In this document: in pieces, positions 35,601 to 43,988 of the stretch
Numbering within the stretch: position 1 is the stretch's first letter
Layout: each line of letters begins with the position of its first letter
From: an uncultured Collinsella sp.
GTDB taxonomy: Bacteria > Actinomycetota > Coriobacteriia > Coriobacteriales > Coriobacteriaceae
Reading direction: 5' to 3'
Assembly: GCA_934654605.1 (NCBI GenBank)
Contig: CAKUGH010000010.1
Location: 1 to 46,627, forward strand
Length of the DNA stretch: 46,627 bases
The notes under the pieces: generated by a model
The model's database searches: none
Seen by the model: only the letters and a program-made list of their open reading frames with translations
What the model was told of the DNA's origin: nothing
Made by a program: the position numbers and the translations under genes

Positions 35601-36896
35601 CTACTGGTTGTCAGCGGCCGAGAAATCGATATCGAAGGAGGAAACGGCCCAACCGATATGGTTGTCGGAGCGCACGAATTTGACGGTGTACTCCTGCTCG
35701 CCGCCCTTGGACAGCGAAGCCTTCACCTTGGCGGTCGTCTCGGTCATGGACTGATCCATGCCTTCGATGGAGACGGTGGCGCCCTGCGGAATCGAGGAGA
35801 TGATCATCGCCTTGGCGTCCTCGGACAGGCTCGAGGCCAGGCAGGACTCGGCCTTGGCGGTATCGCCGTCACCGGCAGCCTGGAACAGGTCGGTGACGAC
35901 GGACTCCTGCGAGGGATAGCCCATGCCGCGTGTATAGGCATAGCCCAGGCCGCCGGCAGCGATCACGATGAGCAGAAGCAGGACCAGGAAGATCTTAAGA
36001 CCCGTGTGGCGACGGCGACGGCGAACCTTGGCCTGCTTGCGGTCCTGCTGGACCATCTCGGACTCGGACAGCGTAAAGAAGCCGGTGTCAGAGGGGTCGG
36101 GCATAAACTGACCGGTTGCGCCCGCAGGATCGAGCGGGTCGACGGCGGGAGCGTCCATCGCGGGCGCCGGGGCCGTTGCCATGGCCGTCTGGGCCGAAAG
36201 CGCGGCGAGCGAGTCGTGCACGCGGGCAAGCTCGTCGGCCTGCTCGGGTGTGAGCTGGTAGATGCCGTCGGCGGTAGCGGCGTTGAAGGCATCGAGCGCG
36301 TCGGCGGGTCGGCCGGCGGCAGAAAGCGCTTGGCCCATGCCGGCGTTGAGGGCGCGCGTATCGTCGCGCGGGCCGGCAAAGTCGATAGCCGTGCGATAGG
36401 TCTCCACGGCATCCGCGGGACGACCGAGCTTAATGAAGCAGCGGCCCAGATCGCCGAGGGCGGCAGCAGGAGCCGGGTTGGCGCCGTCGATGGCGGCCTG
36501 ACGGAAGGCGGTGCCGGCGTTGGCGTAGTCGCCCGACTGGAACAACGCGTTGCCCAGGCCCAGGTAGGCCTTAAAAGGCGTGGCGTAGGAAGCATCCTGG
36601 GTGGCTGCGGAGAACGCCTGCGCAGCCGTGGTGTAGTCGCCCACCGCTGCGAGCGCCTTACCGCGGTTGGTGAGCAGAGCGCCGCGCTTGCCATAGGTGC
36701 CGTCGTTGAGGGCGGCGGCGTAGGCCTCGGCGGCCTCGGCGTACATGCCCAGGTGCATCAGGGCATTGCCGCGCAGGTGGTCGGCCTCACCCATAATCTC
36801 GTTGGGGGTCTTTGCCGCACCGAGCATCTGGGCGGCAGCGGAAAAATCACCCGCGCGATAAGCGGCGCGGCCCTGTTGGATCAGCTGGCTATTCAA
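35601..36896 (-). CDS. TPR-repeat single-pass membrane protein
   Basis: Role unknown. About six tetratricopeptide repeats fill residues 1-235 (for example ALMHLGMYAEAAEAYAAAL and ALFQSGDYANAGTAFRQA). An Ala/Pro linker and a strongly basic patch (RRRRRHTGLK) precede one membrane segment (301-321). The outer domain (330-431) resembles DUF4878/lumazine-type small domains only loosely. Topology by positive-inside rule: TPR inside, small domain outside. TTG start with AAGGGGA five bases upstream, 11 bases after the cyclophilin stop. Confidence 0.8.
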   Translation of the reverse strand: MNSQLIQQGRAAYRAGDFSAAAQMLGAAKTPNEIMGEADHLRGNALMHLGMYAEAAEAYAAALNDGTYGKRGALLTNRGKALAAVGDYTTAAQAFSAATQDASYATPFKAYLGLGNALFQSGDYANAGTAFRQAAIDGANPAPAAALGDLGRCFIKLGRPADAVETYRTAIDFAGPRDDTRALNAGMGQALSAAGRPADALDAFNAATADGIYQLTPEQADELARVHDSLAALSAQTAMATAPAPAMDAPAVDPLDPAGATGQFMPDPSDTGFFTLSESEMVQQDRKQAKVRRRRRHTGLKIFLVLLLLIVIAAGGLGYAYTRGMGYPSQESVVTDLFQAAGDGDTAKAESCLASSLSEDAKAMIISSIPQGATVSIEGMDQSMTETTAKVKASLSKGGEQEYTVKFVRSDNHIGWAVSSFDIDFSAADNQ

Positions 36897-36907
36897 GGAA
36901 GTCCCCT

Positions 36908-37450
36908 TTACTCGTGAACGATCTCGACATGAACGATCTCGTCGCCGGCGCGCAGCTGCGAGATGACGTCGAGGCCCTCGACCGTGGTGCCAAAGACGGT
37001 ATAGCCGGAGTCGAGGTTGTGCTGGGCACCCAGGCAGAAGTAGAACTGCGAGCCCGCGGAATCGGGATCCATGGAGCGGGCCATGGCAAGCGCCCCGTCA
37101 ACATGGCTGTTACGCGGATTGGTGGCAAACTCGCCCTTGATGCAGTAGCCGGGGCCGCCGGTACCGGGCATGCCGTCGGGACCCTCAAGGCCGGCAGCGA
37201 CGTCGGCGCCGGACATATCGCGGGTATTGGGGTCGCCGCCCTGGATCACAAAGCCGGGCACATAGCGATGGAACTTAAGGCCGTCATAGAAGCCCATCGT
37301 GGAAAGCTCACAGAAGTTCGCCACATGGATGGGGGCGCCCTCACCGTCAAACTTGACCTTGATGGTGCCCTTCGACGTCTCGATCACCGCGCACTCGTCA
37401 CCGACGAGCTGGTACTCGGGCATATAGAGCTCTTTCTTAAAACCAAACAT
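36908..37450 (-). CDS. cyclophilin-type peptidyl-prolyl isomerase
   Basis: Peptidyl-prolyl cis-trans isomerase. The cyclophilin signature is visible: GFYDGLKFHRYVPGFVIQGGDP (active-site Arg in FHR), GALAMARSMDPDSAGSQFYFCLG and TVFGTTVEGLDVI. ATG at 37450 with AGGAAGGA upstream; 180 aa. There is no signal peptide, so it is cytoplasmic. Confidence 0.94.
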   Translation of the reverse strand: MFGFKKELYMPEYQLVGDECAVIETSKGTIKVKFDGEGAPIHVANFCELSTMGFYDGLKFHRYVPGFVIQGGDPNTRDMSGADVAAGLEGPDGMPGTGGPGYCIKGEFATNPRNSHVDGALAMARSMDPDSAGSQFYFCLGAQHNLDSGYTVFGTTVEGLDVISQLRAGDEIVHVEIVHE

Positions 37451-37489
37451 GTGGTTCCTTCCTCGTGCGTTTAAAGCATATTTGTACGA

Positions 37490-37519
37490 ATTGTAGCAAT
37501 AAGCACGGGCTTCCATCAA
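37490..37519 (-). promoter_or_regulatory. promoter of the cyclophilin-TPR unit
   Basis: Minus strand -35 TTGATG (37514-37519) and -10 TACAAT (37490-37495), spacer 18. The leader to the ATG is about 33 bases. Confidence 0.65.
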
Positions 37520-37555
37520 TTGCGCACGCAGGTTATGCCGCTGGAGGGCAACAAA

Positions 37556-38710
37556 TTACGAACGCTGCTGCGGCCTCCATGCGCTCACGTTGGCGTCGTA
37601 CTGGTTAAGCGCGCTGTTGCCGCCTTGTGCGATGGGCGCCAGGATCTCACTCTGACGGGCGCTCAGCGACTCGCCGTCGGGAATGGACAGCGAGATATCC
37701 CAGCTCTGGCAGATCACGTCGACACGCTCGTACATCCACTGGGCAAGCTGCTTTAGATGATCGATGTCCTCGGCATAGGCCGTGTCGTCCTGAACCTTGA
37801 GGTTGTTGAGCTCATCCTGGGTCTTTTTAATCTGGTCGCGCAGGGCATAGGCGCTCTGCGACAGCTCCTGACGGGTGGAAAGCGGTGTACGCAGATAGCC
37901 GTTATTAAACGAATCGATGACCTCGCCGATCTGATCCTCGTCGCTGTACGACACGATGGTCTGGTACAGGCCGTCGAGCCTGGTGTAGAGCTGGTCGTCG
38001 GTTAAGACGGTCTCTTCCTGAACGACCTCGGACGCATCCTCTTGCTTGGGCTCTTTGTCGGTGGCCTCGCCCTTTTGGCGCGACGGGAAGGTGGTCTTGG
38101 CGGCCTGGCCAAACTGGTCGTAGAAGCCGGGCATGACGCCCATGGGATCGGCAGTCACAAACCAATAGGCACCACCGCACACGGCGGCGAGCACCGCGAT
38201 GACGATGAGCGGTTTGGGAATATGGCGCTTGTGCTTGTGATAGGCATCCTCGTCGGGGTGGACCTTGCGCTTGGGCTTTTGCTTTTTGGGCTGGGCATCA
38301 TCGCGCAGGGACACCGGCGTGGGGATATCGACCTTGGGGATGCCAAAGTCCTTATCGAAGGCAGGCAGCACGCAGGTCTCGTTGGGGTCGGCTGCGTCGG
38401 AGAGCACCGCGGCGGCAGATGCCGGCGCGTGGGGCACCTCGGTATCGATCTGCTCCTGCGTCAGGCGGGGAAAACCGGCCGTACGGCCCGCGGCCAGGTC
38501 GGATGCGGCCGCATCCTCGGAAAGGATGCCAGGCGCGGGGCGTCCACACTTGGGGCAGGTACGGTCATGCGGGGACAGACGGGCACCGCAGCCGTCGCAG
38601 AACACGAACTCGGTATGCTCGGGGCCATCGCCCGGACCAACATATGCGTTGCAATAGGGGCAGAACGAGGCGCCGTCCTCTATGTTCTTAAGGCAATGCG
38701 GGCAGATCAC
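37556..38710 (-). CDS. double zinc-ribbon single-pass membrane protein
   Basis: Function unknown. From the GTG start two zinc ribbons follow: C3/C6/C17/C20 and C38/C41/C52/C55. An acidic and then Lys-rich linker (KKQKPKRKVHPDED) leads to one membrane segment (about 156-175), and the outer half has a predicted coiled coil (TRQELSQSAYALRDQIKKTQDELNNL region). GTG at 38710 is preferred because GAGG lies five bases upstream and the ribbon starts at once; TTG at 38740 lacks a site. 384 aa. Similar in topology to the TPR protein nearby. Confidence 0.78.
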   Translation of the reverse strand: MICPHCLKNIEDGASFCPYCNAYVGPGDGPEHTEFVFCDGCGARLSPHDRTCPKCGRPAPGILSEDAAASDLAAGRTAGFPRLTQEQIDTEVPHAPASAAAVLSDAADPNETCVLPAFDKDFGIPKVDIPTPVSLRDDAQPKKQKPKRKVHPDEDAYHKHKRHIPKPLIVIAVLAAVCGGAYWFVTADPMGVMPGFYDQFGQAAKTTFPSRQKGEATDKEPKQEDASEVVQEETVLTDDQLYTRLDGLYQTIVSYSDEDQIGEVIDSFNNGYLRTPLSTRQELSQSAYALRDQIKKTQDELNNLKVQDDTAYAEDIDHLKQLAQWMYERVDVICQSWDISLSIPDGESLSARQSEILAPIAQGGNSALNQYDANVSAWRPQQRS

Positions 38711-38805
38711 GGCATCCTCTTTTCGGAACAATTCAAACAATCGAGGTTAGAGCATAACATCGCTACGCCCCCACAAGCGCAAGGCACCAATTCAACATCG
38801 CTAAG

Positions 38806-38913
38806 GTAGCTAATTTGGGACGGGGCTTTTTTAGCTGCCTTGGCCGCCAATTAGCCAAATCGATCGCGTCATCAGCTAGGGCAGCTAAAAAAGCCCCGTC
38901 CCAAATTAGCTAC
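38806..38913. repeat. 108-bp palindromic REP-pair element, copy 2
   Basis: Same architecture and length as 12824-12931: arms start GTAGCTAATTTGGGACGGGG and end in the inverse. The arms here pair perfectly over about 32 bases except near the centre; the 42-base middle is related to, but diverged from, copy 1. It lies 14 bases after the ATPase stop codon, in the 217-base gap before the zinc-ribbon gene, and could act as its transcription end. Confidence 0.9.
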
Positions 38914-38927
38914 CCTGTGAGGTGTGG

Positions 38928-41651
38928 TTACTTTTTCTTCTTGCTCGGCATCGAGACCTTAATGCCCTGGGCGGACTTGGTCACACGCGAGCGCTTGGCA
39001 ACGGCGCTCTTCTTTTTCTTGGGCTGGGTCTGGGCCACGCCCTCAAGTGCACGGGCCTCGGCCTCGCGGACAGTGCGCGCCTCACGGCGCTGTGCCATAT
39101 CGGCGGCAACGCGCTTGGCAAAACGCTCGGCGGTCGATCCCGTCGAGCTCACCTTGCCGCCACCGCGACCCAGGCGAACGCGCACGCCACGGCCAAAGCC
39201 GGTGGCCGCATGACGGCGACGGGGCTTAAGCGAGTCCATCATCTTTGCAAGCTTAAAGAACACCGCGCAGGTAAAGACGACGATGACCGCCAAGATGACC
39301 ATCTGGCTCACCGACAGGTTAGCGATCGACAGCAGCTCCGGGAACCCAATGACACCCGTCAATATACCGGCAACGACAAACACAAAGAGCACCACGCGCA
39401 AGGGCGTGAGCGGCTGCGAGATGCGCCAGATGAGGCTAACGCTCGCCGCACACGATGTGAGCAGGCACATCGTGGACAGCGTAAGCTGGCTAAAGCCAAA
39501 TACGCGCGCCACAAAGATATCGAGCGCCGCGGCCAAAATGACCGCAATCGACGCCGGCAGCGCACGCTTAAGCACGTTGGTCAAGAACGACCCCTTCACG
39601 CGGGCGTTGTTAGGCTCCAGGCCTAACACAAAGCCCGGCGCGCCGATGCAGAAGAAGTTGATGAGCGTCATCTGAATGGGCTCGAAGGGATACGGAGGAA
39701 GCGCGATGCACAGCGCCGCCAGGCCCATCGAGAAAAGCGTCTTAGTCAGAAAGAGCGCGGCAGAGCGCTGCAGGTTATTGATAGAACGACGGCCCTCGGC
39801 CACCACGGCGGGCATCGAGGCAAAGTCGTTATCGACGAGCACGATCTCGGCCACATTGCGCGCAGCATCGGAGCCGGCGGCCATCGCCACGGAGCAGTCG
39901 GCCTCCTTGAGCGCCAGCACGTCGTTGACGCCGTCGCCCGTCATGGCCACGGTGTGCCCGCGGCGTTTGAGCGCCTGTACGAGTTCACGCTTCTGCTGCG
40001 GCGTCACGCGGCCGAAGACGTGATAGCGGTCCACCGCCGCATCGAGCTTAGCAGGCGTATCGAGGGTCGTGGCGTCCACGTAGGCGTCGGCACCCGGAAC
40101 GCCCACCACGCGCGCGATCGACGACACCGTACGCGGGTCGTCGCCGCTGATCACGTTGAGGGTCACGCCCTGCTCGTTAAAGTAGCCGATAGTCTCGGCC
40201 GCCGAGGTACGGATCTCGTCGCGAATGGTCACAAAGCCCACGGGCTCGGCCTCGCCCACCATATCGCCGTCGGGCGTAAAGCCGTCCACACGCGCCACCA
40301 CGAGCACACGGCAGGTATCGGCAAGCTCGGCGACACGGTTCTCGACCTGCGCAAACACGCGGTCCGAAAGCACAAACTGTGCCGCGCCCATCACATAGGA
40401 ACCCTGCGCAAACGAAGCGCCACTCCACTTTTTGGACGACGAGAACGGAATGACCGACAGCGGCTCGGACACCTCGACCGGGCGGTCGGCATAGTAGTTA
40501 AGCAGCGCCTGGCAGGTCTCATTGGCATCGGCCGAGGTCGCGCGCGCCACGTTGGCGAGCGCAAAGTCGAGCGCCGTGGTCTCGACGGGAACAGCTGCCT
40601 CGTCCGAGTCCGCGCCAAAGCCAACACCCTCAACAGGCAGCGGGTAGGTACCCTCGACCTCCATACGGCCCGAGGTAATGGTGCCCGTCTTGTCCAGGCA
40701 CAGCACGTCGACGCGCGCGAGCGTCTCGATGCAGTAGAGCTGCTGCGCCAGCACCTTGCGACGCGCCAGGCGCACCGTGGCAATCGCGAGCACCGACGAG
40801 GTCAGCAGCACCAGACCCTGCGGAATCATGCCCAGCAGGGCGCCCACCGTGGACAGCAGCGCCGAAGAAGGCACACGACCGGCCAGCAGCTCGGAGAAGC
40901 ACCAGGAAAGCGCGCTATCGCCCGGAGTTCCCGCGGCATCCCACAGCTCGCTCACACTCGAGGTAAAGAGCGCCAGACCAAGCGGAATCATGATGATGCT
41001 CGCGAACCGCACGATGGCGTTGAGCGCGTTCATAATCTCGGAATTGACCTTTTTGACGTACTTGGCCTCGTTGTTGATCTTTGCCACGTAGTTATCGGCG
41101 CCGACATGGATCACGCGGGCACGCAGCAGGCCCGAGTCGATAAAGCTGCCGCTCATGAGCTCGGAGCCCGGCCGTTTCTTAATGAGGTCGCTCTCGCCCG
41201 TCAGCAGGCTCTCGTTGACGAGCGCCTCGCCCGACACCACCACGGCGTCAGCAGGAATCTGGTCGCCGCGCCCCAGGCGGATGATGTCGTCGAGCACGAT
41301 CTGGTCCAGGTCGAGCTCCACCTCGGCGCCGTCGCGCACCGCGATGGCCTTCTTAGAGGTGAGCAGCGTAAGCTTGTCGACCATCCGCTTGGAACGCATG
41401 GACTGAATGACGCCAATTGCCGTGTTCAAGAACACCACGAACAGGAACGTCAGGTTCTTAAACGACCCCGTCAACAGGACCAGAATCGCCAAGACCACGT
41501 TGATTAAGTTAAACAGCGTGCAGAGGTTCTCGATGATGAGCTCTTTGACCGACTTGGTCTTGAGCTCCATGTTGCGGTTGATCTTACCGGCGGCGATGCG
41601 CTCCTCAACCTCGGCGGTCGAGAGTCCGCGCTCGATATCCGTTGCTGCCAT
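38928..41651 (-). CDS. cation-translocating P-type ATPase (CtpE-like)
   Basis: Membrane pump with all catalytic landmarks: TGES (actuator), DKTGT with the phosphorylated Asp (D325 counting from GTG 41666), KxSGA-type nucleotide site, and TGDGVNDVLALKEADCSVAM. The fourth membrane helix carries IPQGLVLLTS, as in CtpE-like calcium transporters, where Ca pumps of class P2A have PEGL. Calcium is likely but inferred. Ten or so membrane helices. The last 104 residues are an unusual Lys/Arg-rich tail ending KKKK. ATG 41651 is preferred, though GTG 41666 cannot be excluded; neither has a strong ribosome site. Confidence 0.88.
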   Translation of the reverse strand: MAATDIERGLSTAEVEERIAAGKINRNMELKTKSVKELIIENLCTLFNLINVVLAILVLLTGSFKNLTFLFVVFLNTAIGVIQSMRSKRMVDKLTLLTSKKAIAVRDGAEVELDLDQIVLDDIIRLGRGDQIPADAVVVSGEALVNESLLTGESDLIKKRPGSELMSGSFIDSGLLRARVIHVGADNYVAKINNEAKYVKKVNSEIMNALNAIVRFASIIMIPLGLALFTSSVSELWDAAGTPGDSALSWCFSELLAGRVPSSALLSTVGALLGMIPQGLVLLTSSVLAIATVRLARRKVLAQQLYCIETLARVDVLCLDKTGTITSGRMEVEGTYPLPVEGVGFGADSDEAAVPVETTALDFALANVARATSADANETCQALLNYYADRPVEVSEPLSVIPFSSSKKWSGASFAQGSYVMGAAQFVLSDRVFAQVENRVAELADTCRVLVVARVDGFTPDGDMVGEAEPVGFVTIRDEIRTSAAETIGYFNEQGVTLNVISGDDPRTVSSIARVVGVPGADAYVDATTLDTPAKLDAAVDRYHVFGRVTPQQKRELVQALKRRGHTVAMTGDGVNDVLALKEADCSVAMAAGSDAARNVAEIVLVDNDFASMPAVVAEGRRSINNLQRSAALFLTKTLFSMGLAALCIALPPYPFEPIQMTLINFFCIGAPGFVLGLEPNNARVKGSFLTNVLKRALPASIAVILAAALDIFVARVFGFSQLTLSTMCLLTSCAASVSLIWRISQPLTPLRVVLFVFVVAGILTGVIGFPELLSIANLSVSQMVILAVIVVFTCAVFFKLAKMMDSLKPRRRHAATGFGRGVRVRLGRGGGKVSSTGSTAERFAKRVAADMAQRREARTVREAEARALEGVAQTQPKKKKSAVAKRSRVTKSAQGIKVSMPSKKKK

Positions 41652-41679
41652 ACCACGTCCCATCACGTCGCGTCGGTAT

Positions 41680-41715
41680 AAGAAAAACCGCCCGGACCAT
41701 GCGAGGTTCGGACGG
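41680..41715 (-). terminator. intrinsic terminator after tRNA-Arg
   Basis: Minus strand CCGTCCGAACC pairs with GGTCCGGGCGG (one mismatch) around a 6-base loop and is followed by TTTTTCTT. It lies only 14-29 bases before the possible start codons of the ATPase. Confidence 0.92.
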
Positions 41716-41727
41716 TCTTACGTTCGA

Positions 41728-41804
41728 TGGTGCCCCATGTTGGATTCGAACCAACGGCCTTCTGCTCCGGAGGCAGACGCTCTAATCCCCTGAGCTAATA
41801 GGGC
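41728..41804 (-). tRNA. tRNA-Arg (anticodon CCG)
   Basis: 77 bases including an encoded CCA. Acceptor stem GCCCTAT/ATGGGGC, D stem GCTC/GAGC, anticodon stem TCTGC/GCAGA with loop CTCCGGA (anticodon CCG, reads CGG), 5-base variable region, T arm GTTGG-TTCGAAT-CCAAC, A73. All stems pair. It has its own promoter and terminator. Confidence 0.97.
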
Positions 41805-41815
41805 GAACGGAATGC

Positions 41816-41845
41816 ATTATACCCAAGTGCACCACGGGCTATCAA
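41816..41845 (-). promoter_or_regulatory. promoter of tRNA-Arg
   Basis: Minus strand -35 TTGATA (41840-41845) and consensus -10 TATAAT (41816-41821), spacer 18, placing the start of transcription about 6 bases before the mature 5' end. Confidence 0.85.
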
Positions 41846-41897
41846 AATAAAAGAAAAAGCTTTGCAATTCCGAGGAAGACGCGCCGCATCGGCACAC

Positions 41898-41927
41898 TTT
41901 AGAAGGCAAAAGTGAGTCAGATAGTAT
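41898..41927 (+). promoter_or_regulatory. promoter of the aro operon
   Basis: -35 TTTAGA (41898-41903) and -10 TAGTAT (41922-41927), spacer 18; an overlapping TATAAA at 41925 is an alternative -10. Transcription would begin near 41934, giving a leader of about 75 bases that holds the terminator at 41951-41975. Divergent from the tRNA promoter. Confidence 0.55.
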
Positions 41928-41950
41928 AAACTCTCATGCACCATATATAC

Positions 41951-41975
41951 ACGGCTCGCGATGCGGGCCGTTTTT
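41951..41975 (+). terminator. leader terminator (probable attenuator) of the aro operon
   Basis: ACGGCTCGC pairs with GCGGGCCGT (9 bp, one T-G pair) around a GAT loop and runs into TTTTT. No gene lies upstream on this strand, so a terminator between promoter and aroF (ATG 42009) is best explained as attenuation. A 20-codon frame starts at 41936, about two bases after the likely transcript start, and encodes MHHIYTARDAGRFCKGYPSR, with two Tyr and one Phe; it stops at 41998. Whether it is translated is unknown. Confidence 0.65.
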
Positions 41976-42008
41976 GCAAAGGATATCCATCGAGGTGAGA
42001 GGCACACC

Positions 42009-43034
42009 ATGATTGCAATTTTAAAGCAGAGCGCCAGCGACGAGGCCGTCAGCCACATCGTCAGCTGGATTGAAAAGAAGGGCCTGAAAACCGACGTCTC
42101 GCGCGGCGAGAACGAGACCATCATCGGCTTGGTGGGCGATACGACTAAGATCGACCCGTTCCTTCTGGAGTCCATGGACGTCGTCGAGCGCGTGCAGCGC
42201 GTCTCCGAGCCGTTCAAGCGCGCCAACCGCAAGTTCCACCCCGAGGACTCCGTCATCGACTGCGGCCACGGCGTCAAGATCGGCGGCGACCAGTTCCAGG
42301 TCATCGCCGGCCCCTGCTCCGTCGAGGGCGAGAACCTCATCCGCATCGCCCGCCGCGTAAAGGCCGCCGGTGCCACGATGCTGCGTGGTGGTGCCTACAA
42401 GCCCCGCACTTCCCCGTACGCCTACCAGGGCATGGGTCCCGCCGGCCTGGACCTGTTGTGCGAGGCATCCGCCGAGCTCGGCATGCCGATCGTCACCGAG
42501 ATCATGGACCCGCGCGACGTGCAGGTCTTTCTGGACAAGAAGATCGACGTCATGCAGATCGGCGCCCGCAACGCCCAGAACTTCCCCCTGCTCAAGGAGG
42601 TCGGCAAGACGCAGACCCCGATCCTGCTCAAGCGCGGCATGTCCGGCACGATCGACGAGCTGCTCATGGCCGCCGAGTACATCATGAGCGAGGGCAACGA
42701 CAACGTCATCCTGTGCGAGCGCGGCATCCGCACCTTCGAGACCCGCACCCGCAACACCTTCGACCTCAACGCCGTGCCGGTGCTGCACCACCTGTCGCAC
42801 CTGCCCATCGTCGCCGACCCCAGCCACGCCACCGGTTACACCCGCTATGTCGAGCCCATGGCGCTCGCCGCGACTGCCTGCGGCGCCAACGGTCTGGAGA
42901 TCGAGGTCCACGACGACCCGAGCCACGCTTGGTCCGACGGTGCTCAGGCCCTCACCCCCGACCAGTTCGACGACACTATGCGCCGCATCCGCGCCATCCG
43001 CGAGGTCGTCTGCCAAGAGACCGTTCAGGAGTAG
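42009..43034 (+). CDS. aroF: 3-deoxy-7-phosphoheptulonate synthase (DAHP synthase, type I-beta)
   Basis: First step of the shikimate pathway: condenses phosphoenolpyruvate and erythrose 4-phosphate. An N-terminal ferredoxin-like regulatory domain (residues 1-70) is followed by the barrel with IAGPCSVEG (metal-ligand Cys 103), RGGAYKPRTSPYAYQG, LLKRGMSGTIDELLMAAEYI and VADPSHATG. The extra domain usually gives feedback inhibition by Tyr or Phe. ATG at 42009 has AGAGG six bases upstream; the open frame reaches back to 41961 but would run through the leader terminator. 341 aa. Confidence 0.97.
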   Translation: MIAILKQSASDEAVSHIVSWIEKKGLKTDVSRGENETIIGLVGDTTKIDPFLLESMDVVERVQRVSEPFKRANRKFHPEDSVIDCGHGVKIGGDQFQVIAGPCSVEGENLIRIARRVKAAGATMLRGGAYKPRTSPYAYQGMGPAGLDLLCEASAELGMPIVTEIMDPRDVQVFLDKKIDVMQIGARNAQNFPLLKEVGKTQTPILLKRGMSGTIDELLMAAEYIMSEGNDNVILCERGIRTFETRTRNTFDLNAVPVLHHLSHLPIVADPSHATGYTRYVEPMALAATACGANGLEIEVHDDPSHAWSDGAQALTPDQFDDTMRRIRAIREVVCQETVQE

Positions 43035-43037
43035 CCC

Positions 43038-43952
43038 ATGGGTACGGTGAGAAACGCACGCGTTAACCAGGGCGGCCCCAAGTGCGCCGGCATCGTGGGC
43101 CTGGGCCTCATCGGCGGCAGCTTTGCCCGCGGCTATGCGCAGGCGGGCGTCCGCGTGCTGGCCTGGGACCCCGACGACGACGTCATGACGGCCGCGAGCA
43201 TGGGCACCGTTGCTGGCGAGCTCAACGACGAGACGCTCGGTGAATGCGACATCATCGTCCTGGCATGCTACCCCGAGGCCTGCATCGAATGGCTCGAGGC
43301 GCACGCCCAGGCACTCGCCGACGCCACCGACACCGAGGCCATCATGGGCCCCGTGGTGATCGACACCGTTGGCGTCAAGGGTATCGTGTGCGAGCGCGCC
43401 TTTGAGCTTGCCCGCGAGCACGGTTTTTACTTTGTGGGCGCGCACCCCATGGCGGGCACGCAGTTCTCGGGCTACGCGCATTCCCGCGCCGACCTGTTCC
43501 AGGGCGCACCGCTCGTGCTCGTTCCGCCCGCGGTGGACGACGCACTTAAGCTGGAGCTTTTGGGCCAGGTGCGCGAGATGGTACGTCCCTTAGGCTTTGG
43601 CAAGTTCAGCGTAACGAGCGCCGCCGAGCACGACCGCGTCATCGCCTTTACGAGCCAGCTCGCACACGTCGTCTCCAACGCCTACGTTAAGAGCCCGACC
43701 GCTCAGGTCCACCACGGCTTTTCGGCCGGCAGCTACCGCGACCTCACCCGCGTGGCACACCTCAATCCGCAGATGTGGTCCGAGCTCATGATCGACGACG
43801 CCGATGCGCTCGCCTTCGAGATCGACCATCTGATCGAATCGCTCGGCGCCTACAGCTGCGCCCTTAAGGACCGAGACCAGCGCTATCTGGAGAATCTCCT
43901 TGCCGAGGGCGACCGCATCAAGCGCGCGCTCGACGACGAGGCCTCCCACTAG
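43038..43952 (+). CDS. tyrA: prephenate dehydrogenase
   Basis: Converts prephenate to 4-hydroxyphenylpyruvate with NAD(P), leading to tyrosine. Rossmann motif GIVGLGLIGGSFARG, then the active-site His in GAHPMAGTQFSGY, and a helical C-terminal dimer domain (HVVSNAYVKS, SYRDLTRVAHLNPQMWSELM). No chorismate mutase or ACT domain is fused. 304 aa; AGGAG precedes the ATG, three bases after aroF. Confidence 0.95.
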   Translation: MGTVRNARVNQGGPKCAGIVGLGLIGGSFARGYAQAGVRVLAWDPDDDVMTAASMGTVAGELNDETLGECDIIVLACYPEACIEWLEAHAQALADATDTEAIMGPVVIDTVGVKGIVCERAFELAREHGFYFVGAHPMAGTQFSGYAHSRADLFQGAPLVLVPPAVDDALKLELLGQVREMVRPLGFGKFSVTSAAEHDRVIAFTSQLAHVVSNAYVKSPTAQVHHGFSAGSYRDLTRVAHLNPQMWSELMIDDADALAFEIDHLIESLGAYSCALKDRDQRYLENLLAEGDRIKRALDDEASH

Positions 43953-43988
43953 ACCACCTATCGCGCCAGGTCGAAAGGACCGAAGCTT

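Noticed and set aside
41728..41804. tRNA-Arg as an attachment site for an integrated element
   Set aside because: No integrase lies beside it and no repeat of the tRNA 3' end was noticed nearby; the xer gene at the left edge is a housekeeping recombinase.
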